Part shown: positions 11,097-22,448 of the stretch, piece by piece
Layout of the letters: each line of letters begins with the position of its first letter
Numbering within the stretch: position 1 is the first letter of the stretch
Assembly (NCBI GenBank): GCA_028571685.1
Contig: CM053140.1
Coordinates: 28,315,501 to 28,379,500, forward strand
Direction: 5' to 3'
Length of the DNA stretch: 64,000 bases
Origin: Heterohyrax brucei
Taxonomy: Eukaryota; Chordata; Mammalia; Hyracoidea; Procaviidae
Notes under the pieces: model-generated
The model's input: the letters and a program-made list of their open reading frames with translations, nothing else
What the model was told of the DNA's origin: nothing
Databases searched by the model: none
Translations under genes and position numbers: made by a program

Positions 11097-11519
11097 TGTA
11101 ACACTGCCTTCTGACTGGTACTCTGAAAGACTTTGAGTTTGTTTTCCCAGGCTATCATTGACTGATAACAGGGCAGAATGATGCTAAGTTGAGCCCACTG
11201 TCCCTGAGAAAAGTAACCAACCTGCAGATCTCAAAGACAACTTGCCTTGAGACAAAGAAATTGTGTCTTCACCAACCTCACCTCTGAACACCTGCATGCC
11301 TGCCCCCATTTCCTGGCCCCTCTTCCCTTCCCTAAACCCTCCTATAAAACTTGCCAGCCTGAACTGAGACATTAAGGTTTTTAGGGTGCTAACCCGCCAT
11401 CTGGTTGGATCACTGACCATTTGAATAAAGTGCTATTAAGAGGTTCAATTCCTGTCTCTGCACTTTGGCTTAGTAGCGACAGGGACCATGAGTCTGCAAC
11501 TGGAATTTTTCCTGTAACA
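11097..11519 (+). mobile_element. Solo LTR, ERV1-like
   Basis: Starts tgtaacactgcc and ends tttttcctgtaaca (423 bp). It is flanked by aaat on both sides (11093-11096 and 11520-11523), a 4-bp duplication typical of class I ERVs. A TATA-like cctataaaacttgcc lies near 11341 and a gaataaagtgct polyadenylation signal near 11424. Its last bases resemble those of the LTR at 47496-47973. No internal region is attached. Confidence 0.8.
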
Positions 11520-11763
11520 AAATAACACAGTAGTTTAGTAATGGAAATCTTGCTCTTGCGATCTTACTGAGCACACAGCTGGAAGCCACTGGAGAGTTTT
11601 AAGTGGGAGAATAACTTGATCTGATTTCAGATTCTAAAGGCTCAATCTGGCTACTGTGTGGAGAACGAGTTACAAAGGATTGAGGATGGAATAGTTCAGA
11701 GACCTGTAAAAGAGAATCACACGTCAGACACAGCGGAAGAAAGCCTAGAAGGCAGAGTTAGAA

Positions 11764-12760
11764 TGCCGGAAGCCAGCCCTGACAACTTTTGGGGGCTCCA
11801 CGGAGGGAGGGAAAGGCATCAGCAAAGAAATGAATTGGAAGAGACAGGAAAGAGTTTTGGAGTAAGGCAGCCCAACAACAGTCTGTCTGTCTTTATTTTT
11901 TATAGATGAGATGATGTGATTTTCACCCTATTTTTTCCATCGTATAAACTATTGGCTAACAAGAAACTAACCCATCATTATTGGCTAACAAGAAACTGAC
12001 CCCTCGTGGTCTTCTTTTTCTAGTTAATTGTCAAGGCTTTTTGGATAATTGTCCGAGGCAGGTGTTTGTGGTGGTAATTGTCAGTGAAAACAAAGTTAAC
12101 AGTGAAAACAAAGTTATGATTTGAGCTTAATGGTTCTATTCATACCTCAAGGTTGAAGGCACAGAAGGGTAGACTGCTCCAAGCTTCATTATTTAGCTGT
12201 CTCTATTTGCTTCTCTAAGTTTTTATTTTATCTCTCCCTGTGCAGATAGTGTCTACCATCCCCCAACCCAACCCAGCTGCTCTAAGAAAGATGTTTCTTT
12301 AGTGTTTATTCATTTGTCATACCAATTATAATGAACTTGGGAGTTTTTCTATCGTTTTGCTGTCGAGAGTGAGATGCTCGTATAGCTTTAAGGGCTGTGT
12401 GGAGAATTGTCCTTGGGAAGACTTTCAGGGGTTTTTCTGCAAACTTGTATTTCATATGTGGAAAGGGGGGAAAATGTAGTTGGGGGAAGCTAACGGAGCT
12501 GAGCTGGCTTCAGTATTCCTGGACTGGTGTTTTATGCCGGAACTCATCAAACCAGGGGGGTTGTAAAACCCTTCTCGGAAAGTGTCTTCCTTGGTCCTAC
12601 TGCCAAGGGATAACAGGGTAATTTTGAGGAAGATTTATTTAGGGTGCAAAATATTATTAGTACAGCCAAAAAATATGTCAGGGGTGACATGCGTCTGCTC
12701 ATTATCACACAGGCGTATAGCTTTGCTGATAGTGGTCTTTGTGAGTAACGGCCCTCGGCA
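11764..12760 (-). mobile_element. Solo LTR, ERV2-like, copy 1
   Basis: A 997-bp minus-strand LTR. The left end is tgccggaagccagccctgac and the right end is gccctcggca; both sides carry the same 6-bp duplication ttagaa (11758-11763 and 12761-12766). The complement of ctgtctttattttttatag gives the polyadenylation signal. The 6-bp duplication fits class II ERVs. It aligns along its length with the LTR at 16844-17758. Internal short duplications are visible near 11950-11997 and 12087-12116, and a near-match to a homing-endonuclease site lies at 12605-12622. Confidence 0.9.
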
Positions 12761-12766
12761 TTAGAA

Positions 12767-13089
12767 TTCTACCAAAAGACCACACTTGATGGCCGTAGGA
12801 CTGGAGGGCGCCCTGGGAGTGTGGCCCCCAGATTCTCTAACCCTAAACAGTATCCGGCAACACGGCCAGCTCTCCTGACAAAGACTGAAGGGGACTATAC
12901 AAAACAAGGACTGCAGCTGGCGATGAGCAAACCTTTGGACTTGCGTGTGTATGTGGGGTTGCTCTAGAGGTTCACTGCTGAAGCTGAGATGATAAGGGAG
13001 TCAGATCTCGGTCAAAGGGTCACAGGAAGTTCCAGATGAAAGGAGGAAGTGTGCTGTCGCCAGGGTGGAGGAAAAGCAGTTAGAACAGA
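12767..13089. other. No gene recognised
   Basis: Unique-looking sequence between an LTR and a short poly(A)-ended repeat; nothing supported. Confidence 0.4.
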
Positions 13090-13182
13090 GTAGTGGTGAA
13101 AGTTCTATGTGTTATATGGCAAATTGATACAGATGGTTACATTGCTCTTAATCACAATAAAATTTGTTTTCAAAAAAAAAAA
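13090..13182 (+). repeat. Poly(A)-ended LINE-like 3' end
   Basis: A stretch ending ttaatcacaataaaatttg followed by an A-run (about 13172-13182) and a GA-rich patch. The form is that of a severely truncated L1 3' end (polyadenylation signal plus tail). Family not certain. Confidence 0.45.
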
Positions 13183-13409
13183 GAGAGAAAGAGAGAGAAT
13201 CACCAGTACAGAATTACTAAAACAGTGCAGAGACTTCTGGGCTCCATGGTCCATATGGGAGACAGTGACCAGGGTGAGAACTGGAGAGTGGAGACGGAGA
13301 AGAGGGTGGACTTGAGATCCATTAGGGCCAGCAAGACTGGTAATGACTTGAGCTTTAGGGATGAGAGAATTAAGGGTTTTTGGCTTGAGTACATGGCTGC
13401 TGGGTGGAG

Positions 13410-13410
<1 letters not shown>

Positions 13411-13459
<49 letters not shown>
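13411..13459. repeat. (GT)n microsatellite
   Basis: About 24 uninterrupted GT units. Long frames across it encoding Cys/Val or His/Thr runs are artefacts of the repeat. Confidence 0.97.
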
Positions 13460-13462
<3 letters not shown>

Positions 13463-14849
13463 TCCATCTACTGGCAGGTAAATGCAGGCTTAGCATATGC
13501 CAGCAGCCCTGGTTCCCAGGGTAGGGAAGCAGCAAAGGCCCTGACTTCAGAGCTGCCTGAGGTTCTGGCTGAGCTGGAAGCAGCCCCTCCGTCTGGGTGG
13601 ATGGGATGGGGTCATCACTGAAAGGGGAATGAGCGAAGTCACTCTCACCAAGCTCAGGCACCACGTGAGGCACCAGTCAGTGGCCTTTCTCCCCAAGGCC
13701 TTGGTCTCTCCATCTGTGACCAGAGAGAGCTGGGCTAGGAGGTCTCGGAGCCTCTCCCTGGGTCCTCTTGCTCTGCTGCCCAGAACTCACCCCAGGCTCA
13801 AGTCTTGGCGTGTGCATATGTGTGCTGCCCCCTGGTGGGCACCGTGGTAGTGCAGCATGAGAGAAGCTGGGAGGGGGCTTTGGTCGCGGCCTAGGGGATG
13901 TTTTCTCCGGAATAGAAGTGGTCTGATTCCCAGGGAGAATGATCAACTTCTAGAATACAAAGACAGTGAGCAGCTTCTGCATTCTCCATCGTACCTGACT
14001 TGCCAGCACACACCCAGCCTGTCAGCAGTCTGCCCTTCTCTCTGGCCCAGGAACTGGAGGTGGTCGCAAAGGTCCAGCTGCTCCAGGTAGGCTGCACCAG
14101 CAACCAGACGGCACCCAGGAGCACTTAAGGGCCTAGTTCTGGGCCATGGAGAGACTTGGTAAGACTGAGAGGTGAGGCCAGGGCAGGAAGTGGCTGACAC
14201 AGGGCAGGCTGGGCAGTGGGGAATATTTAGGGGTACTAGGTCTTCAGGTTCTCCATTATCTACTTGGCCCACCACCCTGAAGCCCTTCATGGATGTGGTA
14301 GGGGTGACTCCAGGACCCAAAGGGCTGCGGGGAGCACACTGGACAGACCACATGACCAGAGCAATTGGTGCATACAGGGAGTTACACGCACTGTCTGTGG
14401 GTCCCCATGGGAGCATGTGTGAGGCCTTGTGTGCACACAGTGTCCACTCACCTCTGCCTGTGGTAGGCAGGCCACCATCCCGTACAGACACCCCAGCATG
14501 GCCCACGCACACCCCCATCATGTGTGACCCTGCATCGTCCCAGCATGCACACATATGCCATTCTGTGTGCAACCCCTCATGAAACAATGGGGAAACTGAG
14601 GTTCAGAGAACCACTGGGACACACCATGTGGTCAGAACCCAGAGGATAAAGAAAGTTCTGGCCTCCTGTGCCAGGCCTCGACACTCTTCCATGGTGTTTG
14701 TTTAGAAATGAGAGCCCCTACGATATGGGGGATCCCAGGCAAACACCTCTCCATGCAGGGCTGTCTTACATTTGTCATGTGTGAAATGACAGCATCGGTT
14801 CCCTCCTAACTGCATGGAGGAAAGAGGAAAGTCGCAATCACCACAAGGC
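13460..14849. other. No gene recognised; MIR relic inside
   Basis: Fairly GC-rich unique sequence with several overlapping open frames of up to 214 codons on the minus strand (13943-14587). They are not supported by any recognisable motif. At 14585-14650 the text caatggggaaactgaggttc is a MIR core in minus orientation. Confidence 0.45.
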
Positions 14850-15613
14850 TGCTTCCTATGTCATATGCACCTCTACTCTCCAATCTTTTTACCAATTCTG
14901 ACACCACTGTCCCTCCCAGGACACTTTCTACTTCTCTTGTGGGCTTGATAATCCATTCCAATGGCTGCACAGAACTCATGGACCATACTCAAACACAGTT
15001 AGTGGTTTATTAAGGAATGGGATACAACTTGGGGTCAAGATCAGCAGGCTACAACTCAGGAATCAAGATCAAGAAGCTTGCAGGCAGTGTCCCCTTCATA
15101 GGGCAGGACACCCCTCTCAGCTCCTTTCAGCCCCCTGAGGACAGGCTCCTCTTGGCCCTGCCATCTGCCACCATCAGTTCTGCTACTGGGCCTCTCCCAG
15201 GCCTCTCTCTGTCTTTGCTGTTACAGCCCTGGACCTGTGTTATGGCTGTTTTAGGAGGTTTCTTTGTTCCTCTCTGTCTTGAACTCTTTGCTTTCACTCT
15301 TCTTTTGTCCGTCTGCTTCTTTTTAGCGGTTTCTCTTCATGCTTCCTTTTGTTTGTCCCACCCTCTGTAGGATGGGCTGTATACATGCACAAACTCCTTG
15401 TCAATTTCACGGCGTGGCGCTCTCACCAGGGCCAATCCCCACTTGATAGACCACAGACACTTTATCTGGATACTAGGTGTGGATGGGCTGACACAGCCTC
15501 ATTCATGTAGTTTATTGACCAGTCTCTGCAAGATGCTTACCAATGGCAGAGCAGACTGCAGTCTAGGACCAGACAAAAACTGTCAGACCACAAGTTGTTT
15601 GCAGCTTACCCAG

Positions 15614-16330
15614 TATCATGGATTGAATCATGTCCCCCAAGAATGTGTATAGTAATTTGGCTGGACATGTGATTCCTAGTATTGTGTGATTGCTTTCTGT
15701 TTCATGGTTTTCCTATGCTGTAAATCCTAATCTCTGCCTGTGGCTTAAAAGATAAACCAAAAAAACCAAACCTACTGCTGTTGAATCGATTCTGACTCAT
15801 AGCAACCCTATAGATGGATAGAACTGCCCCATAGAGTTTCCAAGGAGTGCGTGGTGGGTTTGAACTGCTGATCTTTTGGTTAGCAGAGTAGCACTTAAGC
15901 ACTACGTCACCAGGGTTTCTGTGGCTAATAAATAGGATCGTGTCAAAAGAGGATTCGAGTGGGACTGTAATACTCTTCCTATGGGAGTTTCCCTGGAATG
16001 TGGCTTGTACCACCTTTAGCCTTTCATCCTACAAGGTATAAAAGAAAAGGAAAGCAAGCAGAGAGTTGGGAACCTCACACCATCAAGAAAGCAGCACTGG
16101 GAGTAGAGCACATCCTTCAGACCTGAGGTTCCTGTGCCAAGATGCTCCCTGACCAAAGACTGATGCAACACAAGGACTTTCCTCCAGAACAAAGAGAGAA
16201 AGCCTTCCCCAGAAACAGACACTCTGAATTCAGACTTGGAGCCTACTGGACTGTGTGAGAAAAATCTTTTCTTTATTAAGCCATCCACTTGGTGGTATTT
16301 CCATTAGCACACTACCAGATGATTAAAACA
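15614..16330 (+). mobile_element. Solo LTR, family Y, copy B, with nested SINE
   Basis: Starts tatcatggattgaatcatgt (TG changed to TA) and ends gatgattaaaaca. It has an exact 5-bp duplication cccag (15609-15613 and 16331-16335). A TATA-like ggtataaaagaaaagg lies near 16035. Removing the AfroSINE at 15752-15925 leaves about 543 bp, close to the 523 bp of copy A. Confidence 0.88.
15752..15925 (-). repeat. AfroSINE inside LTR-Y copy B
   Basis: Contains ctgctgttgaatcgattctg, 'agcaaccctatagatggata', catagagtttccaaggagtg and the head complement cttaagcactacgtcaccag. Nearly full length, and younger than the LTR it interrupts. Confidence 0.92.
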
Positions 16331-16509
16331 CCCAGGAAATGTCAGTCAACCAGGACAAAAGCAACCCCTCTGTGGGACACAGCAAGGACAAAAGGGGGAA
16401 AATATCTCAAGCTAGTTTTCAAAGAAGTTTGGCCAAAGACCACAAAAAGGAACTCATCTCACCACAGAATACTTAGATGCAGTCATGGAAGCGCACACAT
16501 GTGCGCGTG

Positions 16510-16511
<2 letters not shown>

Positions 16512-16545
<34 letters not shown>
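16512..16545. repeat. (CA)n microsatellite
   Basis: About 17 uninterrupted CA units just beyond LTR-X copy 2. Confidence 0.97.
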
Positions 16546-16548
<3 letters not shown>

Positions 16549-16843
16549 ACTTCCCAGATGAGGACCATAAGGCTGAAGTCAGTGGAGGAGAGGACACCAA
16601 GGGGGAAAGAAAGAGACAGGAGGCGGTCTGTGACATGACATCCAGTCTCCTGGCCACATGCCCATGGCCCCAACAAGGGGCGGAGAGAGATGCCAGGATA
16701 AAGGGCAGGGATCATCACAAGATTTCTGGGAGTCTGCTGGGCCAGTCCATCCCCGGGGAAACTCAAAGAGGACAAGGTGTGGGTCTTGCAGTCACCACAC
16801 TGGGCCCTCAGAACTTGGATGTGCCTTTCCTGGAGTGAGGGGG
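16546..16843. other. No gene recognised
   Basis: Short unassigned stretch. Open frames here extend from the CA repeat and are not supported. Confidence 0.4.
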
Positions 16844-17758
16844 TGCCGGGAGCCAGCCCCGACACTTTGTAGGGTCCCGCACGGAGGGGGGGAGAGGTGT
16901 GGCGGGAAATGAATCAAGGAGACAGGAGAGACTTTTCTGGTTTAAGGCAGCCCGACTCAGAGAGCAAGAGAGAAGGCTGTCTGTCTTTATTGTTTTTATA
17001 GTAAGAGTGATGTGAATTTTACCCTGCCCACCGACCACACAATCTATTGGCTAGTTTAAAACCAAAACCTCGTGGTTGGCAAATTTGAAACCAAAAACCT
17101 CGTGGTCTTGAGGTGATGTAATTTTTTACCCTGCCACATGAGCTATTAGTTAACTGAAACCTGGTGATCCTTTTAACTGTCAAGGCTTTTTAGATAATGG
17201 CCTAAGGATGCCTCGAGCTCAATCAGCCCTACTTATACCTCAAGGTTAAAAGGTCCACGAGGAAGGGTCTAAAGTTTATGATCTCTTATTTGTTCCTACT
17301 TTGCTCTTTATTTTATCTCCTCCTGCGGGGATAGTAAACATCTACCGTCCCCCACCCTATGTTCTTCTCAAGCTGTTCTAAAGAGGATAATTCCTTTCAC
17401 ATGGGTGGGGATGTGCAGTTGGGGGAAGTCAGCAGGGGTTGGGCCGGCCTCGCTGCTCTCAAAGCTGGCTGTGTTAGAGATCATTCCTCTGAGCTCTTTT
17501 TCCTCAGAAAATTCCTGTACAGGTTTTCCCGATATTATTTCATAGACCAAGGGGGTAGCAAAGGGCCCCTCTCAGAAGGCATCTCCCCTGATCCTTGTGC
17601 CAGGAGAGGAGGGGGTATCTTTTTGAAGAAAATTTGATTAGGAAGCCAAATAATATCAAGGGCAGTAGGCTAAAAAACATGTCACAGGTGAGATGCTTCA
17701 GCCTGTCATTTGCAGGGGCTCGTGACTTTGTCTACAAGGCTGATGGCGGACCTCCGCA
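16844..17758 (-). mobile_element. Solo LTR, ERV2-like, copy 2
   Basis: A 915-bp minus-strand LTR: left end tgccgggagccagccccgac, right end ggcggacctccgca, with a 6-bp duplication aggggg on both sides (16838-16843 and 17759-17764). The complement of ctgtctttattgtttttata gives the polyadenylation signal. Same family as 11764-12760, but inserted independently, as the different flanking duplications show. Confidence 0.9.
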
Positions 17759-17799
17759 AGGGGGGCTATAGGAGGAAAAGCTTCGGTTGCATGCTCTGA

Positions 17800-17870
17800 A
17801 CTAGGGTTCCTGGAGGGCTGCAGAGTCACTGTGAATCAGAATTAATTCAACAGCAACAAGTTTGCTCATT
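17800..17870 (+). repeat. AfroSINE fragment
   Basis: The segment gagtcactgtgaatcagaat, then taattcaacagcaacaag, matches the AfroSINE tail; a short head piece (ctagggttcctggagggctg) precedes it. The middle is deleted. Confidence 0.6.
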
Positions 17871-20152
17871 TGTTTCTTGGAGTGCTTAATCCCAAGTGTC
17901 ATGAGGCTAAGAAAAGTGTTGATTCTCCACTGATGACCCACAGCCCTCTGAGGTTTCTTGGAAAATGCCCGGACTCCTAGTCCTTGAGGTCCTTGAAGCT
18001 CACCAGAGGATTGGTGATCTGTTGGACTGAAGACTTGGGGTCACACAGAACAATGCAGAACACTAGCCCACAAGCCCAGGGTCCAAGGACAGGACTAGTC
18101 CCTGTTGGAGCCTTGGGGGCCCCTGGTGGAAGTGGAGGCTGAGCCTTGGCCTTGGCTGTGGGGAGGAGGGCCCTGTAACAAAAGTAGACACCCAAGGGCC
18201 AGTGAAACCAGAGGAGGCAAAGAAGGCTTCCCAGGTTCCTCAGATCATCCACAGAGCCTACAGGTCCTGCTGCTTTGTCCCCTGGGGCCCGGGAGAGCTG
18301 CTGTCTTAGGACACCTACACAAGCGTGTGAGTTGCGTAGTGTGGTTTCCTGCTTGAGGCTGCAGTGTCAGAAATGGCCAGCAGAGGGCGGCACCGTCTTC
18401 TGCCAGTGGGGCCCACTCTGCGTTTTGTAGATTACTTTACGGCAGGGGACAGTGATCTCTAGACTATTCTGGCTATCCACCTGTCTTGGATTTGTACCTC
18501 CTGTGATTATTAGGATACATCTCCAGAATCCGAGGTGCTCAGAAACAGGAAGGGAATCCAAGAGTCTCTCATTTCTTCGTTCAGCATCTGTGCCCTGGGT
18601 CGGTACCGAAAACAGCCCACGCGGTCCCTTTCCCCAGGAGCTCCCAGTCCAGCGGGGAGATGCACAGAAGCAGAAAAAAAGCAAGCGCTCTAGTGAAAAT
18701 CAGGGTTTTGTGAGGGGCAGGGTGGGACAAGAGGAGTGGCTAAGCCAGGGGTCCAAGAGGTAACCAGAGTGACAAGACAGAGTCTGCCCTGCACAAGTCT
18801 GGGAACAGTGAAACACAGAGGGGGCACAGCTGCTGTAGACTGGAAAGCCAGTGAGTTTATCCAGAGAGAAGACTAGACAGTGACCAGTGTGATGGAGGGA
18901 ACTTGGGAAAAGAGGGGACATAGAGACAATGGAAGACTTAGATTCCAGGCCCTTGTGAACTGGAGCAGTTGTCTCCTGCTCTGTAACAACCTAACTGCCA
19001 AACTCAGTGGTTCATGGCAACACACATGGGTAGGCTTGCTTTTTCTGTGAACCAGGATTTGGGACACGGCTTACCTGCTGCCTGTGCCTCCCAGTGTCTC
19101 AGGAGACTGGCCTGTGGGCTCAGCCGAGGCTCGACTGGGGAGGACCTGCTACCAAGCTCAGTCCTGCGGTAATTGGCAGGACTGGGTTTCTGGGAGCTGG
19201 GGCACGGAGGCCTCAGTACCTCTCTGTCTGTCGATCATGCCCTCCTTTGGGCCTCGCTATGTGGGGCCTCTCCACAGGGCAGGTGATACATCACAGCTGC
19301 TTCCCCAGAGGGAGAGATAGAGGATGCAAGAGGGAGCCCAGAGCACTCTGCTCTATCCTGTCACTTAAAAGCAAGTCCCCAAGTCTAGGACACACTCAGA
19401 CAGAGGGAGCTGATACAAGCATGTACTGAACAGGAGGCAGCATTTCTGGGAGCCATTGTGTAGGCTGTCCACCTTCTAGTCTGGGTCAGATTCTAAGCAC
19501 GATGGGAAATTGTTGAGAGGTCACAGCACTCCCCAGACCAAGCCAGCCGTTGCCTGTGTGAGGACCCAGTCTGGGGGCAAGGAAGAGGGAGAACAGAACT
19601 GATGAGGTCCCAAGTTGTTGGGATGAAACAAGGCATATTTGGGAAGAGCGACGGGGGGGGGTGGGTCGAGGAAGGAGGGAAAACGTACGTGCGGTGAGGT
19701 GGTGATGAAGACGATGGCATGGTGCTGCTGTGACACTTGCTGAGGGTGGACATGGGCTCCATCTCTGTACTGTCTCACCGACACTGGGTTCACGAGGCTG
19801 ACTCTGAAAGTGTGGGCCTAACGGGGCCTGGTCCATCAGGTTGGGTGCCTTGGGGACTGGCAGCAGGGGGCACAAGACCTGATTCATGTCCCTGCCTCAA
19901 CTTTCCTGATCACAAGGAGCACTGGAATGTCTCTACCCAAAGATCTCACCTTAGACCCAGGGCTTCAGGGAAAAGACTGTCAGTGGGCCACAGGCCAGGT
20001 CAGCACTTTCACCTGGGTCTTCCCTGAGGTGCACACCCACGCTGTGGGGCAGCCACCTGTGGTCCCAGGGTGGTCATCCACTGGCCTACTGATGACCTTG
20101 TGCCAGCCTAGCCCCTCCCAGCTGCTTCTGCAGGGCTCAGTGATCAATATCT
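17871..20152. other. No gene recognised; old repeat at about 18980-19330
   Basis: Mostly unique sequence. Around 18980-19330 the order 'ctgtaacaacctaactgcca', 'ggacacggcttacctg', 'ggctcgactggggaggacct' recalls an old mammalian interspersed repeat whose exact name I cannot give. A run of nine G occurs near 19652. No convincing exon. Confidence 0.45.
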
Positions 20153-20985
20153 CTTTTTTTCTTTATTTTTTTAAAATTTTTGTGTTTTAAGTGAAAGTTT
20201 ACAATTTGAGTCAGTTTCTCATGCAAAATCTTACACACAACTTGTTATGTGACCTTAGCTGCTCTCTCCACACTGTGACAGCACCCTTCTTATTTCCCAC
20301 GACCATTCAACCAGCTCCTGTTGCCTTCCATCTTCTCATCTCACCTCTGGACAGGAGCTATTCAGTTAGTCTGTTGTGTATACTTAAGCCAAAAAATACA
20401 CTCTTCACCAGTATCGTTTTATGTCTTATAGTCCAGTTCAATCTTTGTCTGAGGAGCTGGCTTCAGGAGTGGTTTCAAGTTCAGGACTAACAAAGAGGGG
20501 GCCATGTTTTCTGGGGCCCCTCTTGTCTGTCAGACCATCAAGTCTGGCCTTTTTACTAGAGTTCAAGTTCTGCACCCCATATTTCTCCTGCTCCATCAAG
20601 GACTCTTTGTTGAGCTCCCTGTAAAGGCAGTCATTAGGGGTAGCTGGGCACCATCTAGCTCTTCTGGTCTCATGCTGATGTAGTCTCTGTTTTATATGGT
20701 CCTTTCTGTCTCTTAGGCTCATGTTTTCCTTGTGTCTTGGATATTGCTCATTCTCTTTTGCTCCATCTGAGCTGAGAACAATTAAATCTTTAAGGCCCCA
20801 GACACCACTCACCAAAGTGGGATGCAGAATATATTCTCATTAAACTTTGTTATACCAGCCAGCCAAGTAGCCAAGTGCCGTCACAACTCACCTCAATTTC
20901 CCCTTAAGCCATGGTCCCCATACCTGTAGCTGCTACTCTGTCCCTTGAAAAATTTGGTTGTATTCAGGATACTTCTTACCTCTTT
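20153..20985 (-). mobile_element. L1 3'UTR module, 5'-truncated copy
   Basis: Begins with a T-rich run (poly(A) on the minus strand) and 'gttttaagtgaaagtttaca', the 3' end of the afrotherian L1 seen repeatedly below. The diagnostic later blocks follow, including 'ttaaggccccagacaccact'. A second T-run starts at about 20990, so this copy probably inserted at the tail of the next L1. Confidence 0.75.
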
Positions 20986-22448
20986 AAAAATATATATATA
21001 TATATTTTATTGTGCTTTTAGTGACAGTTTGTAATCTGAATCAATTTGCCACATAAAACCCATACCCATACCACTATGCAACTCTAGCTGCTCCCCCCAC
21101 TTTCAGACTGCACACTTCTACTTTCTACCCTATACTTTCCATTACCATTTAGCCAACTCCTGTTCCCCTCCACCCTCTCAGCTCGCCTCTGGACAAGAGC
21201 TGCTCAGACAGCCTCGTGTATATATTTAAGCCAAGAAGCACATTCTTTGCCAGCATCACTCTATATCTTGTGATCCAGTCCAATCTTTGTCTGAAGAGTT
21301 GGCTTCGGTATCATTTTAAGCTCTGGACTAACAGAGAGTTCAGGGGCCATGTCCTCAGGGGATCCTCCAGTCTGGTGGACCATCACGTGCAGCCTTTTAA
21401 TAGAGTTCTAGGTCTGCACAGCCATTTTTGTCCCATTATGTGAGGGACTTTATGTTGTGTTCTGTATCAGGGCAGTCGTTGGTGGTGGTCGGGCACCATA
21501 CAGAGCATCTGGTCCCACGCCAACACAGTCTGAAATCATATGGCACCTTCTGTCTCCTGAACTCATGTTTTCCTCATGTCTTTGATGTCCTTCAATTTCC
21601 TCTGCTCCAGGTGGATTGGGACCAATTGATGCTTTTAAGACCCCAGATGCCACTCATCAAAGTGGTATGCAGAACATTTTTTAAGGAAGAACTTAGCTAT
21701 GCCAGTTAGCTAGATGTCCCCCAAAACCATGATCCCCAGGCTCCTGTTCTTGTTACTTTGTCCTTCATAATGTTGGGTTGTATTCAGGAAATCTTTTAAC
21801 TTTCGGTAAATCCAGTTGTGCCAACTTCTCCTCTCCTGTGTGTTGTCCCTTTCTTCACCTAAAATAACTCTTATCTGCTATTAAATTAGTGAATACCCCT
21901 TTCCTTCCCTCCCCATCCCCGTAACCATCAAAGAACATTTTCATCTGTGTTTAAACCCGTTCCTGACTCCTTATAATAGTGGTCTCATATGATATTTGTC
22001 CTTTTGCAACTAATTTCACTCAGCATAATGTCTTCCAGATTCCTCCACGTTGTGAGATTTTCCCAAATTGTTGTTCTTTATCATTGTATAATATTCCATT
22101 GTGTGAATGTTCCACAGTTTGTTTATCCATTCATTGGTTTTTGGCACCTAGATTGGTTCCATCTTTTTCCTATTGTGGACAATAATGCAATGAAGGTTGG
22201 TGTGCATGTGTATGTTTGTGTGGCGGCTCTTATTTCTCTAGGATATATTCCAGGAAGTGGGATTGCTGAATCCTTTGGTACTTCTATTTCTAGCTTTTTA
22301 AGAAAGCACCAAATATATTTCCAAAGTGATTGCACCATTTTTCATTCCCACCAGTCTCTCCACAGCCTCTCCAGCATTTATTTTGGCTTTTTTAGATTAA
22401 TGCCAGCCTTGTTGTACTGAGATGATACGTCACTGTAATTTTGAATTT

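Larger units (their letters stand above)
14850..16480 (-). mobile_element. Long LTR-like repeat, family X, copy 2 (interrupted)
   Basis: Shares with copy 1 (5310-7420) the blocks agtggtttattaaggaa and 'acaacttggggtcaagatca', a cctctgc-containing middle, and aggaaatgtcagtcaacc after the insertion. It is interrupted by LTR-Y copy B at 15614-16330. End coordinates are approximate. It is probably an LTR in minus orientation, of unnamed family. Confidence 0.6.

Noticed and set aside
12605..12622. I-SceI-like site as sign of vector or engineered DNA
   Set aside because: One mismatch to the real site and surrounded by ordinary LTR sequence with its own target duplication; no vector sequence nearby.
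13093..13673. Open frames of up to 157 codons over the GT microsatellite
   Set aside because: They consist of dipeptide runs from the repeat and unsupported flanks; no conserved motif.
13943..14587. 214-codon minus-strand frame
   Set aside because: Overlaps a 136-codon frame on the plus strand, covers part of a MIR relic, and shows no domain, promoter or splice context.
11764..17758. A complete provirus bounded by the two ERV2-like LTRs
   Set aside because: The flanking duplications differ, and the interior contains unrelated LTRs, microsatellites and no retroviral gene-like frames.
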